Source of the DNA: JBAZOY01 sp041648505
Lineage (GTDB): Bacteria; Desulfobacterota; Syntrophia; Syntrophales; CG2-30-49-12
Assembly: GCA_041648505.1 (NCBI GenBank)
Contig: JBAZOY010000020.1
Location: forward strand, 1 to 37,846
Length of the DNA: 37,846 nucleotides
Direction: 5' to 3'
Below the pieces are notes generated by a model, which was not told the DNA's origin, ran no database searches, and worked only from the letters and a program-made list of their open reading frames with translations. Both the position numbers and the translations under genes were made by a program. Shown one piece after another: positions 15,649 through 25,434 of the stretch; within the stretch, counting starts at the first letter, position 1, and every line of letters begins with the position of its first letter.

Positions 15649-17772
15649 TTATGGCAAAAATTGCTTTTGTAACAGGGATATAAATTCTTCAAATCTAACC
15701 GGTTTACTAAAAAGAAAACCTTGCGCCTCCCTGCAGCCGCAACTGTACAAATAATCACGCTGAACTTCCTTTTCTACTCCCTCGGCAATAACATGTAACT
15801 CCAGACTATGCGCTAAGAGTATTATCGCTTTTACAATAGATGAGTTTCCCTTGTCAGTTGGGATATTATGCATAAATGATTGGTCTATCTTTAAAGAATC
15901 TATGGGGAGCTTTTTGAGATAATTTAATGAAGACCAGCCAGTGCCGAAATCATCTATTGAGAGCTTTATCCCCAGGTCTTTAAGGTCATTAAGAACATGA
16001 ACAGCGTCTTGTTTGACCAGGACGTTTTCGGTAAGTTCAATTTCGAGTAGCGAGGCTTGAAGTCCTGTTTGATTCAAAATTCCGGAAACTAAAGATACAA
16101 ACTTACGTTGTATTAACTGCCGGTAGGAAATGTTTACTGCCATAGGCAGGGGAGGGTAACCACTATTCTGCAAACGAATGCTTGTTTGACAGGCGGTCAG
16201 GAGTACCCACTCTCCAATCTTCTCTATAAGATCCGATTCCTCGGCAATTGGAATAAATTTACAAGGGGGAATGAAGCCTCGTTCCGGATGGTTCCATCTT
16301 ATCAATGCCTCAATGCCAATAATCCTGCCATCTGAAATATTGACTTTCGGTTGATAATATTGATCAAATCCCATGTTTGCAATGGCCTCGCGCATGGCAT
16401 TGATCAAATTTATCCTTTCCATAGCGGCAGTGTGCATTTCTTTGTTGGAAAACCGGAAATTGTTTTTTCCGCTATTTTTCGCACTATACATTGCCATGTC
16501 GGCGTTTTTTAGTATCATCTCCATGGTAGCATTGTCGGAATTATAAACACTAATCCCGATACTTGTTGTTATATGTAGCGCTATACCCGAAACAATAAAT
16601 GGTTCGGACAGTGAATCAATAAGTCGCTTTGCTACAGTGGCAGCGTTATGGTCATCCTTGACATCCTTGAGCAATATTATGTACTCATCACCGCCAATGC
16701 GCGATATTACTGACGGTGAACCTTCCTGCGCTGCTCGTGAGGTATAGTCAATAGTACGGATAGAGTGTGTCAAACGTTCTGCGAGACTTACTAACAATTT
16801 GTCTCCCGTGTCATGTCCATAGGTATCATTAATATGCTTGAAATTGTCAATATCCAGGTACAACACGGCGAATTTATGATTATTTCTTTTTGCTGTTTCT
16901 ATTTCGTGTGCCAAGGTTTTTTTGAAAGATAACCGGTTTGGTAATTTAGTTAAAGAGTCATAATATGCAAGCTGATGAATTTTCGTTTCAGTCTTTTTGC
17001 GCTCAGTTATATCCTGGATTATTCCTGCCAATAAAGTAACATCAGGGGCCTCGTTATTGACTCTCTGGATATGATGGTTGACAAACTTTTCGCTGCCGTT
17101 TCTTAGAACAATACTATGATCTAATTCAATATCTGTCTTTTCCCGGATTATTCTATCTATTGATGATGTTATGAATTCCTTGTCTTGAGGATGCATTAAA
17201 CTCATGAATAATTCAAAGGTAGGCGTGATCTTGCGGTCTTTTATTCCGAATAAACGAAAAAGCTCATTTGACCAATACATATGGTCATCTGTTGGGTTCC
17301 ATTCCCAGTTGCCCAATTTGGCTATCTGCTGTGCATTAACAAGGCTGGCCTCACGATTTTGAAGCCTTTGAAAAACATGATACGATCGTAACATATAAAG
17401 AATCCGGTGATATAAGATTGTCCAGTTCATTGGTTTGGTGATGAAATCAGTAGCGCCGACTTCATATGCACGGTTGATAGAGCATATATCTTCAAGAGCC
17501 GTCATCATAAGGATGGGAATTAGTTTAACTCTCTGAATTTTCCTCATTTCCTCACAGGTCTTGAAACCGTCCATTTCAGGCATAACAACATCGAGCAGAA
17601 TAAGATCAGGATATATATCACTTAAAACAGAAAGAGCCTCTGAACCGTTCACAGCCTCATGTACCATAAACCCTTCGGGTTCCAGGGTTTCGCGTACCAG
17701 CATACGGATCGTTGCATCATCATCAACAACAAGAACAACAATATTTTCTTTATGCTTTCCCGTCTGATCCAT
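15649..17772 (-). CDS. Response regulator with REC-PAS-GGDEF-EAL domains (c-di-GMP turnover)
   Basis: The 707-residue protein has, in order, a receiver domain (about 10-130; acidic pocket DDD at 17-19, phospho-acceptor D61 in LLDVVMPEMDG), a PAS/PAC sensor (about 140-260), a diguanylate cyclase domain (about 275-440, motif RIGGDEY) and a phosphodiesterase domain (about 455-700, motif EALIRW, later IDDFGTGWSSLNYLKKLPIDSLKID). GGDEY is an allowed variant of GGDEF, and I see no RxxD inhibitory site before it. Both activities could be present. The gene starts inside the last codons of the kinase gene (23-base overlap), so it is the likely phosphorelay output. Confidence 0.9.
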   Translation of the reverse strand: MDQTGKHKENIVVLVVDDDATIRMLVRETLEPEGFMVHEAVNGSEALSVLSDIYPDLILLDVVMPEMDGFKTCEEMRKIQRVKLIPILMMTALEDICSINRAYEVGATDFITKPMNWTILYHRILYMLRSYHVFQRLQNREASLVNAQQIAKLGNWEWNPTDDHMYWSNELFRLFGIKDRKITPTFELFMSLMHPQDKEFITSSIDRIIREKTDIELDHSIVLRNGSEKFVNHHIQRVNNEAPDVTLLAGIIQDITERKKTETKIHQLAYYDSLTKLPNRLSFKKTLAHEIETAKRNNHKFAVLYLDIDNFKHINDTYGHDTGDKLLVSLAERLTHSIRTIDYTSRAAQEGSPSVISRIGGDEYIILLKDVKDDHNAATVAKRLIDSLSEPFIVSGIALHITTSIGISVYNSDNATMEMILKNADMAMYSAKNSGKNNFRFSNKEMHTAAMERINLINAMREAIANMGFDQYYQPKVNISDGRIIGIEALIRWNHPERGFIPPCKFIPIAEESDLIEKIGEWVLLTACQTSIRLQNSGYPPLPMAVNISYRQLIQRKFVSLVSGILNQTGLQASLLEIELTENVLVKQDAVHVLNDLKDLGIKLSIDDFGTGWSSLNYLKKLPIDSLKIDQSFMHNIPTDKGNSSIVKAIILLAHSLELHVIAEGVEKEVQRDYLYSCGCREAQGFLFSKPVRFEEFISLLQKQFLP

Positions 17773-20659
17773 CTTTAATTAAATCCGCCTCAGTTTCTAA
17801 TGCAATCTTTACCTTCTTATATTCTTTCTCAATTTTTGCAAGCAGCTGATCTGCGTTGTTCAATTTATTTTCCTTGCACATGAGTTCCATTTCCCTGCAG
17901 AGCATCGTTAGCTCAGTAGCCCCTAAATTTGCGTTACTGGATTTTAATGTATGGGCTGTTCTTTGTATCACTGGGATATCATTTACGGACAAGGCTTCGC
18001 TAAGGCTCTTTAAAAGCCTCGGGACTTCATCCAGGTGTGTGGTAATAACACGGTAAAGGATGTTTGGTCTGCCTTCCCGCTGCAATAAACGTATGCTGTC
18101 CAGCTTTGACTGGTCCAGAATGTGAGTTGTCCCATTTTGCTGTTCTGTGGCATTGTTCGATCCGCCACCTTTGTCCGAAACAGATTGTTCATCTGTGGCA
18201 AAACAGGATGATGGTTTCTTTTTTGCTTTTATACAGGGTCCTTCTTGTTGATTTATATCCTTACAGCGCCAACGATCTAAAACGGATTTCAGTTGATCAC
18301 GTGTATAAGGCTTACTTAAGTAGTCACTCATACCTGCACTCAGACACTTCTGATCATCTCCTGCCAGGGCATGGGCAGTCAGTGCAACAATAGGAATTTG
18401 TGACTGATGACCGATAAGGGCCGAGGCCTCTTTTTCTCTGATAATTCGTGTAGCCTGATATCCGTCCATCTCCGGCATCTGGCAGTCCATGAATACAATG
18501 TCATAATACTTGGTCGATATAGCCTCAACTGCCTCTTTGCCATTGGTCACTATGTCAGCCTCATACCCGAGACTCTTAAACATTTCTCTGGCAAGAATCT
18601 GGTTTACCTCGTTATCCTCGGCAACAAGAATTTTACCTTTAAATGTCTCTTCTGTCTCCGGTGCCTGCTGCTCTACATGCGGTATCCGATTTGAAATTTC
18701 AGGGGAAATGTTCTTTACGCTGAGGAGAGCATTATAAAGCGCAGACTTTTTGATCGGGTTATATAAGCAGGCAAGGATATCATCATTATTGAAGACATTA
18801 TTATTGAGATTATCCGATACATTTGCCAGTACAATTATCTTTACCTTGTTCAGTACCGGATCAGTTTTGATTGTTTTAATTAATTCCCTGTACTCAGAAT
18901 CGGTGTTAAAGGAATATAATATCAAAACGTCATCCGGTTGTTCGTATTTTGCGCTTTGCCTCAGCGAATCAAGGGCAGACCGGTTATGAACCTTTCTACA
19001 AGAGACACCCCAGGCCGAAAGGTATGACAACACGCTGTTGTCGCTTTCTGTTTGCTCACTGGCGAGCAATACATGCAGATCAGAAATTTTGTTGGTTTCA
19101 TATTGTAATGCGATGGCTCTTTGCGATCGCTTGTTCAGGGGGATATAAAAAAAGAATTTAGAACCTTGATGTTCTTTGCTCTCAAAACCAATGGACCCTC
19201 TCATAAGCTCAACAATTTTTTTTGCTATGGCAAGGCCAAGACCGGTACCACCATATTTGCGAGTTGTAGAGCCGTCTGCCTGCGCAAAAGATTGGAAAAT
19301 AGTGTCCTGTGCCTTAAGAGGTATCCCTATCCCGCTGTCCACGACTTCAAAATACGGTGTAACAGTGTCCTCTGATTCTTCAAGTTTTTTGGCGTATACT
19401 TTTACATGACCCTGACTTGTGAACTTTATGGCATTATCGATCAGATTGGAAAGTACCTGGCGCAGCTTTCCAGGGTCTCCTTGTGCGGATATATCTAATC
19501 CGGAGTCGATTATGCACGACAGGGTTATGTTTTTAACCTGGGCTTTTTGAGCATGAAGTTCCACAACCTGTTCGATCGTTTCTTCGAGCTCGAATCCCAC
19601 ATTGTCGAGCGTCATTTTGCCGGCCTCAATTTTTGATAAATCCAGGATATCATTGACAATCGCTAATAAATCACGACAACTCTGTCTCATCGTATGGGCA
19701 TAATTACGCTGCGTGTCATTGATGTTAGATTGTAGCAGCAAATCAACCATACCCATTATACCGTTCATTGGTGTGCGGATCTCATGACTCATGTTTGCGA
19801 GAAACCCGGATTTTGCTTGATTCGCTTTTTCTGCCGCTTCCTTTGCCTCCGTAAGCTCGGGAATAACCTTCTCAAGGGATTCATTCGTCTTTTTAAGTTC
19901 ACTCGTTCGCGCCAATACAGTCTTTTCAAGAACTTCCTGGTGTTTTTGAAGTTCTACATCCCGGGCATAAATCTGTTCCAGCATTTCATTAAATCCTGAT
20001 GCTAAAGCCCCGATTTCGTCCTCGCTGTGAACAATCGCGCGTTCGGAATAGTTTTTTTCTATCGATACTTTTCGCATTAATCTCGCCAGTTCATGCAAGG
20101 CGTTGGTGATTGACTTATGGAGCCGTGAAGAGAGCAGGATAGCAGATATCATAGATGCAGTTATAGATAATACAGCTACAATTACATACCAAAGTAAGTA
20201 GGTGTATAATTGTCGGAGGTCGGATTTTATATATACATATCCAACAATTTCGTTATCGATAGTAATTATGTCAAATAGAGATATATGATTTATTCCAAAC
20301 TGATATCCAGTCCTCATGAATGTCACAGGTGCCGTATTTTTCTTGTCGCCTTTTTTTACATATGAGGCGAATTCTCTTTTACTTCTATTATAAATGCGAC
20401 TTTCAACGATATCAGGAAATGCCTGGAGAGTAGATAATATTTCATGCGCGGCAGCGGTATCGCCGAATACCAGGGCGGCCTTGGTTCTGTAGGAAATCAT
20501 TTTTGTCTGAACGGCAAGATTAGCCATAAGAGCACTGCGGAATTGTCCTGTATCATATAAAAACAATAAAATACAGGACAGTAACAGTGCTGTGCTCGTT
20601 ACTATGATACTTATAAGGATTAACTTTTTCTTAATGGACCTAATCCTTACTATTTGCAT
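17750..20659 (-). CDS. Hybrid histidine kinase: CHASE8-like sensor, HAMP, HisKA, HATPase, two REC, HPt
   Basis: From ATG 20659 the protein has 969 residues. Two membrane helices (about 10-34 and 152-178) enclose a periplasmic domain of about 115 residues resembling the CHASE8 domain of YfiN/TpbB (QTKMISYRTKAALVFGDTAAA...). HAMP follows, then HisKA with SHEIRTPMNG (H292) and HATPase with N, G1 and G2 boxes (LSNLIDNAIKFT, DSGIGIP, GGTGLGLAI). The first receiver domain lacks a clear phospho-Asp and is probably degenerate; the second is intact (VAEDNEVNQ, FMDCQMPEMDG). A C-terminal HPt has AHTLKSSNANLG. An upstream TTG frame (20698) would overlap the YfiR gene; ATG 20659 is preceded by GAAGG. YfiR next door is the expected ligand of the sensor domain. 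Confidence 0.9.
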   Translation of the reverse strand: MQIVRIRSIKKKLILISIIVTSTALLLSCILLFLYDTGQFRSALMANLAVQTKMISYRTKAALVFGDTAAAHEILSTLQAFPDIVESRIYNRSKREFASYVKKGDKKNTAPVTFMRTGYQFGINHISLFDIITIDNEIVGYVYIKSDLRQLYTYLLWYVIVAVLSITASMISAILLSSRLHKSITNALHELARLMRKVSIEKNYSERAIVHSEDEIGALASGFNEMLEQIYARDVELQKHQEVLEKTVLARTSELKKTNESLEKVIPELTEAKEAAEKANQAKSGFLANMSHEIRTPMNGIMGMVDLLLQSNINDTQRNYAHTMRQSCRDLLAIVNDILDLSKIEAGKMTLDNVGFELEETIEQVVELHAQKAQVKNITLSCIIDSGLDISAQGDPGKLRQVLSNLIDNAIKFTSQGHVKVYAKKLEESEDTVTPYFEVVDSGIGIPLKAQDTIFQSFAQADGSTTRKYGGTGLGLAIAKKIVELMRGSIGFESKEHQGSKFFFYIPLNKRSQRAIALQYETNKISDLHVLLASEQTESDNSVLSYLSAWGVSCRKVHNRSALDSLRQSAKYEQPDDVLILYSFNTDSEYRELIKTIKTDPVLNKVKIIVLANVSDNLNNNVFNNDDILACLYNPIKKSALYNALLSVKNISPEISNRIPHVEQQAPETEETFKGKILVAEDNEVNQILAREMFKSLGYEADIVTNGKEAVEAISTKYYDIVFMDCQMPEMDGYQATRIIREKEASALIGHQSQIPIVALTAHALAGDDQKCLSAGMSDYLSKPYTRDQLKSVLDRWRCKDINQQEGPCIKAKKKPSSCFATDEQSVSDKGGGSNNATEQQNGTTHILDQSKLDSIRLLQREGRPNILYRVITTHLDEVPRLLKSLSEALSVNDIPVIQRTAHTLKSSNANLGATELTMLCREMELMCKENKLNNADQLLAKIEKEYKKVKIALETEADLIKDGSDGKA

Positions 20660-20672
20660 AATAGTTATGCCT

Positions 20673-21227
20673 TCAATAAATTTTTGTTGCCAAATCAAGC
20701 AGGTTTGAACTTATGTTGATCCCTGAATTCTTAGCTGCAGTTATATTGATTTCAAAGCGTATTTTATTTCCTAACCGAACGAGATTGATGATTCCGCCAT
20801 TTTCGGCAAAACCTTCTATATCCGAAATACTTAATACATATAGACCTTTCAGCTTACTTAGTATGTCCGGTAAATTACGCTTTTCGGATTGACTGATATA
20901 AAGGATATGACAGTTGCGCATGTCCGTGTGTTTATTAATGTGCCTGATAGTGATATTTTTACCTTTAACTTGAAGTTTCGAAAGGGCGGAGAGGGGTGTT
21001 TCGATAGGGTCTTCACCCAGAACACAGACAGTTATAGTATTTTCTTGACTCGCAAAAGCACGAGCGGGCCATTCTGTAAATTTAGCGAAGTTATACAGCA
21101 ATGCCGCTTTAATTTCATAATCACGGTAACTATGCTCATCTGCGCAAGATTTTCCCGGTGAAAATAAGAAGGCAAGGGGGTTTAAAATCATCACAAAAAT
21201 GGCAAAGCAAATTATGCGTTTTTGCAT
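20673..21227 (-). CDS. YfiR-family (DUF4154) periplasmic signalling protein
   Basis: The product is about 184 residues with a signal peptide (MQKRIICFAIFVMILNPLAF..., cleavage near SCA-DEH). The YfiR-like domain follows: YEIKAALLYNFAKFTEWPARAF, ITVCVLGEDPIETPLSAL, CHILYISQSEK and GGIINLVRLGNKIRFEIN. In Pseudomonas, YfiR restrains the CHASE8-containing cyclase YfiN from the periplasm. Here the partner is most plausibly the CHASE8-like hybrid kinase encoded 13 bases downstream. ATG 21263 would lengthen the N-terminus by 12 residues; neither start has a strong ribosome-binding site, and 21227 gives the more regular signal peptide. Confidence 0.85.
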   Translation of the reverse strand: MQKRIICFAIFVMILNPLAFLFSPGKSCADEHSYRDYEIKAALLYNFAKFTEWPARAFASQENTITVCVLGEDPIETPLSALSKLQVKGKNITIRHINKHTDMRNCHILYISQSEKRNLPDILSKLKGLYVLSISDIEGFAENGGIINLVRLGNKIRFEINITAAKNSGINISSNLLDLATKIY

Positions 21228-21280
21228 TGAATAATTCCGATTATGCAAGTATCGAGAAAACATTAGATACCAATATTAAT

Positions 21281-23329
21281 TTAAAAATTCCATACGAACT
21301 TTACATATATGCTTCGCTGAACTTCACTGGAGGCTATATCTATAATTTCAGGCTTGAACTCTGCGTGGCTATTGTCCAGCAGGTTTTGACCGACAACGGA
21401 AAGTTCCAGATTCTTAGCAGGTCTCCAGGCCAGACGCAAGTCAAGGGTAATATAGCTGTCAATGTTCTGAGCAGGAAGACTATCGACGTATCTCAACCAT
21501 GCATCCATCTCAATATTATTCCCGAGGTTCATTAGAGACCTCAGCGAAAACTGATGATGCGGGCTTTCACCTTCGGCACTTTCGCTTGTCGTATCCGTAC
21601 TGTTACTATCCAGGTGAAGCTGAACCTTCATATAACTATATGAAGGTTTAAGTGTCCACCAATCATTAACAACAACGTCGGATGATAATTCTACACCGTA
21701 AATTTCCCCTGTCATCTGGTTACCTGCCGACAGGGGGATGAATATGTTGTCACCTGGTAAGCATAAAGGAAAAGGAGAACCGGATGGTTCGCACAGCATA
21801 CTTCCTTGTTCAAAGGTGCGAAGGTGGTCATATTGATTGAAATATGTCGCAATATCCAGAGATACTTTCTTAGTCAGCAGGTGTCGAAATCCCATCTCGT
21901 AGGCAACAAGATCTTCAGAATCAAAATTATCGTTACCTACCAGGGCTATTTCTGCGGGTGGTGATCCCGGGAACAAGGTATCGTCAGGCAAAACAGTTTG
22001 ATTTATTCTTCCGTTACCTTCGATAAAGGAAGGTGTTCTTACGGCACGTGATACAGCACCCCATACCGTGCTCTTATGATCCGGTGTCCACATTAGCCGG
22101 GCACTTGGTTGCAATTCAAAACCACTGGCGTCATTATGTTCAAATTTGGACCCGATCATCAGGAATACTTTATCATGCACAAGGGTAATATTGTCCTGAA
22201 TAAATGCACTATAAAGATCGCTGTTAAATTCCTCATTCGTTATAATAACATCTGAATTATCGATAGGTTCGTGTATATGGCGATAACCCAATCCCCAGAT
22301 TATCTCATGTCTGGAAGTAAGTAAAAATCTGTGCTGAAAGTCCATGTCGAAAGTGTTTTTATTAAGCCCCAGGGTGAAGGGATTTCTCTTACTATTGTCA
22401 TAATAGGCCTGAAGAGCCATATCGGATGATTCCGAGAAAGTATATGTCCATCTTCCTAAAATATTCGCTCCAAAGAAAGAATAGTCGGAATCATGAACAT
22501 TTGAAAAAGGAGCAGTTGTTGAAGGAACAATTATTGAATCTTCGGCTTCTCCATAGGAGATATCTCCCTGCAGGGTATAAAAACTTTGGCTGGAATCATT
22601 CTTGTCAATGCGAAATCCTCCGCTCATTCCCTGCCACTCGTCATAAGCCTTATCTCCTGATGACAATACGGATGCATCACGCTGGAAACACTTTGCATAT
22701 ATACGATATGACATATCTTCTCCTGCCTTTGCCCCATATCTCACGCCTGCGAATCCCTTTTCTTCGGTACCGGCCCCGCCAGTCAAAAGAGTTCCCTGAG
22801 TTTCACTTGCGTTCTTTGTAATTACATTTATTACTCCGTTTACCGCATTAGCTCCCCATATTGAGGCGCCTGGTCCGCGGATAATTTCAATGCGATCAAT
22901 ATCTTCCAAAAGGGTCTCCTGTATATCCCAATAAACACCGGAAAAGAGGGGCTGATAAACAGTACGGCCGTCAATCAACACAAGTAGTTTGTTGGCAAAG
23001 CGTCCGTTCAACCCACGGGCGGATATTGCCCATACTTTAGAACCCGATTGCGCTACTTCAATGCCGGGTGCCATGCGAAGGGCATCCATTATAGTCGTCA
23101 CACCTGACCTGCGAATATCCTCCTGAGTGATGACGAAAACGGCTGCCGCTGTTTCCGTCAGTTTCTGAGGTTTTTTTGAAGCTATTGTGACTTCAATGTT
23201 CATAAGTTCTTCTATACCAAAGGAAGTGAGCTCTGACATCGCATCTTCAGCCCAGGCTCTGGTTACAAGAAGCATAAAGAAGATAGAAAACAAAAGCGTC
23301 CATTTTAATGTTTTAGTCATACTAAACAT
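21281..23329 (-). CDS. TonB-dependent outer membrane receptor
   Basis: The 682-residue protein has a signal peptide (about 1-27, ending TRAWA), an N-proximal EVTIASKKPQKL segment in the TonB-box position, and a plug domain (about 45-160: VFVITQEDIRRSGVTTIMDALRMAPGIEV, RGLNGRFANKLLVLIDGRTVYQPL, IEIIRGPGASIWGANAVNGVINVITK). The C-terminal beta-barrel ends in an aromatic residue (KFVWNF). Related receptors take up siderophores, cobalamin or sugars; no substrate is evident. It leads an operon with yfiR-like, kinase and GGDEF/EAL genes, a pairing in which the receptor may act as part of a signal input. The start is supported by AAGGAG six bases upstream. Confidence 0.9.
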   Translation of the reverse strand: MFSMTKTLKWTLLFSIFFMLLVTRAWAEDAMSELTSFGIEELMNIEVTIASKKPQKLTETAAAVFVITQEDIRRSGVTTIMDALRMAPGIEVAQSGSKVWAISARGLNGRFANKLLVLIDGRTVYQPLFSGVYWDIQETLLEDIDRIEIIRGPGASIWGANAVNGVINVITKNASETQGTLLTGGAGTEEKGFAGVRYGAKAGEDMSYRIYAKCFQRDASVLSSGDKAYDEWQGMSGGFRIDKNDSSQSFYTLQGDISYGEAEDSIIVPSTTAPFSNVHDSDYSFFGANILGRWTYTFSESSDMALQAYYDNSKRNPFTLGLNKNTFDMDFQHRFLLTSRHEIIWGLGYRHIHEPIDNSDVIITNEEFNSDLYSAFIQDNITLVHDKVFLMIGSKFEHNDASGFELQPSARLMWTPDHKSTVWGAVSRAVRTPSFIEGNGRINQTVLPDDTLFPGSPPAEIALVGNDNFDSEDLVAYEMGFRHLLTKKVSLDIATYFNQYDHLRTFEQGSMLCEPSGSPFPLCLPGDNIFIPLSAGNQMTGEIYGVELSSDVVVNDWWTLKPSYSYMKVQLHLDSNSTDTTSESAEGESPHHQFSLRSLMNLGNNIEMDAWLRYVDSLPAQNIDSYITLDLRLAWRPAKNLELSVVGQNLLDNSHAEFKPEIIDIASSEVQRSIYVKFVWNF

Positions 23330-23691
23330 CTGAAGCTCCTTTCTTTATTGTTGCTTCGCAGGAGTTTGATAACGTAACAATACAGTATTGGTCCCTGACT
23401 GGAACGCTGGACTTTTTTAACAATAATTTGATAAAGTCTGTTTTTTTATTTACATGACAGGAACTTAAACATAATATTTTATGCCTGTTCCAGTCACGAC
23501 CCTTAATATTACTTTACAAATATTTATATAGGTCAAAACAAGTTTGCTCGTTAACAGCGATTTGAATTTCAGGAGAGATTTCAAAACTTGCATTTTATGA
23601 TATTATGGCCGATACATAAAACTGCTAGTGAGAAAAAATTGATCTGTCTATGAGAGGTATTTTCTGTGTAAAATATGTATTCAAACAATGC

Positions 23692-23727
23692 AAAAGTCAA
23701 GCACTAAATGTGTAAAAGTCAAGCACT
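23692..23727. repeat. Two direct copies of AAAAGTCAAGCACT, possible IS end
   Basis: AAAAGTCAAGCACT occurs at 23692-23705 and 23714-23727 with a 22-bp period. It is followed by a looser GTCAGTCACTT-like copy near 23737-23751. Tandem short repeats of this style occur at the ends of IS21-family elements, but no transposase gene is present, so this could be a solo end left by a deletion. The assignment is tentative. Confidence 0.35.
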
Positions 23728-23966
23728 TCCCTGAGAGTCAGTCACTTTCCAGGCTGATGTTGAAGCCGCTCGTTCGGTAGTCCGATAGTATGATCCGGGT
23801 AGAGAAATTCACATCACATCTTACTTTGTTGTTTTAAACTAATTCATTGATTGCCGCACCTTGTTATATCTAATATTTTGCTCTGGTAACGGGCAACAGC
23901 GAATAATTAAAGACTTTATTTCTGTAAAAAGCTTCTAATCCGTGCAAGCATCTATGTGATTTAAGC

Positions 23967-23994
23967 TTGACATAAAATAATCCTTTTGTATAAA
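23967..23994 (+). promoter_or_regulatory. Sigma-70-type promoter for the M23 peptidase gene
   Basis: A perfect TTGACA -35 (23967-23972) is followed after 16 bp by TATAAA (23989-23994). Transcription would begin near 24001, giving a leader of about 35 bases to the peptidase ATG at 24037. Confidence 0.7.
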
Positions 23995-24007
23995 AATTAG
24001 CCATTAT

Positions 24008-24040
24008 ATGGAGAAGATAAAAAAGTACCTTGCCTTATGA
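24008..24040 (+). CDS. Possible 10-codon leader ORF overlapping the peptidase start
   Basis: ATG 24008 opens a short frame encoding MEKIKKYLAL, whose TGA overlaps the peptidase ATG (ATGA). The peptidase start has no obvious Shine-Dalgarno of its own, so coupled translation is conceivable. No ribosome-binding site is seen before this short frame either, so it may be chance. Confidence 0.2.
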   Translation: MEKIKKYLAL

Positions 24041-25302
24041 ATAATGTAACTGCCGGTCGAATAAAATTTGTTCTTCTGCTGATCCTGATAATTCTTTCTT
24101 CTGGTTTGTTGATCTTCCAATCTAACGATCCAAATGCAACTATCATTAAACAGGATAGGGGCAGAGCTGAAAAAACGGCGGCTGATAAACCCAAAATTCA
24201 TGTAATTACCGGCTCAATCTCTACCCGGAGTTCACTTTATCTTTCGCTTGCTGATGAGAAAGTACCCCGAAAACTAATTGCCGACATCACAAGCGCTTTA
24301 AACAAAGTCTTTGATCTAAAGTGTTCTTCTCCCGGCGACACATATCTTCTTAAATACTGCCTGCCCGATATATTGATAGATTTTGAATATATACCTCCCG
24401 GTCGCGATAAATACGTAATTAACCCCGAAGAAGATTCGCTGGAAGTATTAAAAGTTCAGAGAGATCTGGAGCGCTCGATATGCTTTGTAAAAGGAAGGGT
24501 TAAAACGTCTCTGTGGGAAACCATGGTAGAAATGGGTGAAGAACCATCGCTGATATTAAACCTTACGGATATTTTTGCATGGGATATTGATTTTCTTACG
24601 GATGTACGAGAGGGGGATGAATTTGAACTTTTAGTTGAATGTTTTCAAGAAAACGGTCATTTTGTTTTTTTCGGTGACATTTTGGCCGCACGTTATTCAC
24701 TTCAAGGAGAGGAGCATTACGCGATATTATATCAGAATCCCGAAGGACATCGAGATTATTACGATCTTAAGGGAAAATCATTGCGCAAAACATTATTGAA
24801 ATCGCCGCTTAATTACCGTCGAATCAGTTCGAAATTTTCTTTATCCCGACTACATCCTATTCTAAAGATCAGGCGTCCCCATTATGGGGTGGACTATGCA
24901 GCACGAACGGGTACGCCGGTTGTCGCAGCCGGAGAAGGTCGAATAATATATAAGGGATGGAAAGGAGGCTATGGTAAGACTGTCATTATAAAGCATGCCC
25001 TGAAGTACCGGACATCTTATGGACATCTTTCACGTTTTGCCAAAAAACTTTCTAAAGGATCGTTGGTTAAACAAGGTCAGGTTATAGGGTACGTAGGAAG
25101 CACAGGGCTTGCGACCGGTCCTCATCTTGATTATAGGGTCAAAAAAAGTGGCAGGTATATTGATCCTCTCACAATGGTCATTCCTTCGGCCGCACCCATA
25201 CAGCAAAAATTCAGGCAGGATTACTGTCAGGTTCGGGATAAAATATTGTTAACAATGCAATCCATGGCCGGTAATGAGGTTGCCAGATCAAAAAAAGATT
25301 AA
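24037..25302 (+). CDS. Membrane-anchored M23 family (LytM-type) peptidase
   Basis: The 421-residue protein has one N-terminal membrane anchor (about 9-27), a middle region of about 200 residues resembling the N-terminal part of MepM-like endopeptidases, and a LytM domain at about 275-385. Metal-site residues are H282 and D286 (HYGVD) and the catalytic YGH at 328-330. The usual HxH motif reads GPHLDYR, so H363 is present but the third zinc ligand is Asp365 instead of His. M23 enzymes cut peptidoglycan cross-links; the Asp variant may remain active or serve as a regulator. It is monocistronic, with its own promoter and a convergent neighbour. Confidence 0.85.
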   Translation: MNNVTAGRIKFVLLLILIILSSGLLIFQSNDPNATIIKQDRGRAEKTAADKPKIHVITGSISTRSSLYLSLADEKVPRKLIADITSALNKVFDLKCSSPGDTYLLKYCLPDILIDFEYIPPGRDKYVINPEEDSLEVLKVQRDLERSICFVKGRVKTSLWETMVEMGEEPSLILNLTDIFAWDIDFLTDVREGDEFELLVECFQENGHFVFFGDILAARYSLQGEEHYAILYQNPEGHRDYYDLKGKSLRKTLLKSPLNYRRISSKFSLSRLHPILKIRRPHYGVDYAARTGTPVVAAGEGRIIYKGWKGGYGKTVIIKHALKYRTSYGHLSRFAKKLSKGSLVKQGQVIGYVGSTGLATGPHLDYRVKKSGRYIDPLTMVIPSAAPIQQKFRQDYCQVRDKILLTMQSMAGNEVARSKKD

Positions 25303-25434
25303 TTTAATAAGGAATCATTAGTAACGCAAGTCTAGTCTTGTTTATGCTTTGTCCCTGGAAGGGGTTTATAGCTCGCTAAATAATGAGGCAAAAAGGTTCC
25401 TACTATTATTTGTTGGTACTTATTTTTTGACAAT

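Larger units (their letters stand above)
23330..24036. other. Divergent intergenic region between TonB receptor and M23 peptidase genes
   Basis: No gene is supported in this 700-base A/T-rich region. It contains a short dyad, CAATACAGTATTG (23378-23390), which could be an operator for the receptor operon. It also has a 9-bp inverted repeat, GACTGGAAC (23397-23405) and GTTCCAGTC (23487-23495), a pair of direct repeats (separate entry), and a sigma-70-type promoter for the peptidase (separate entry). Confidence 0.6.

Noticed and set aside
23692..23727. CRISPR array
   Set aside because: Only two 14-bp copies with an 8-bp gap; repeat and spacer sizes do not fit.
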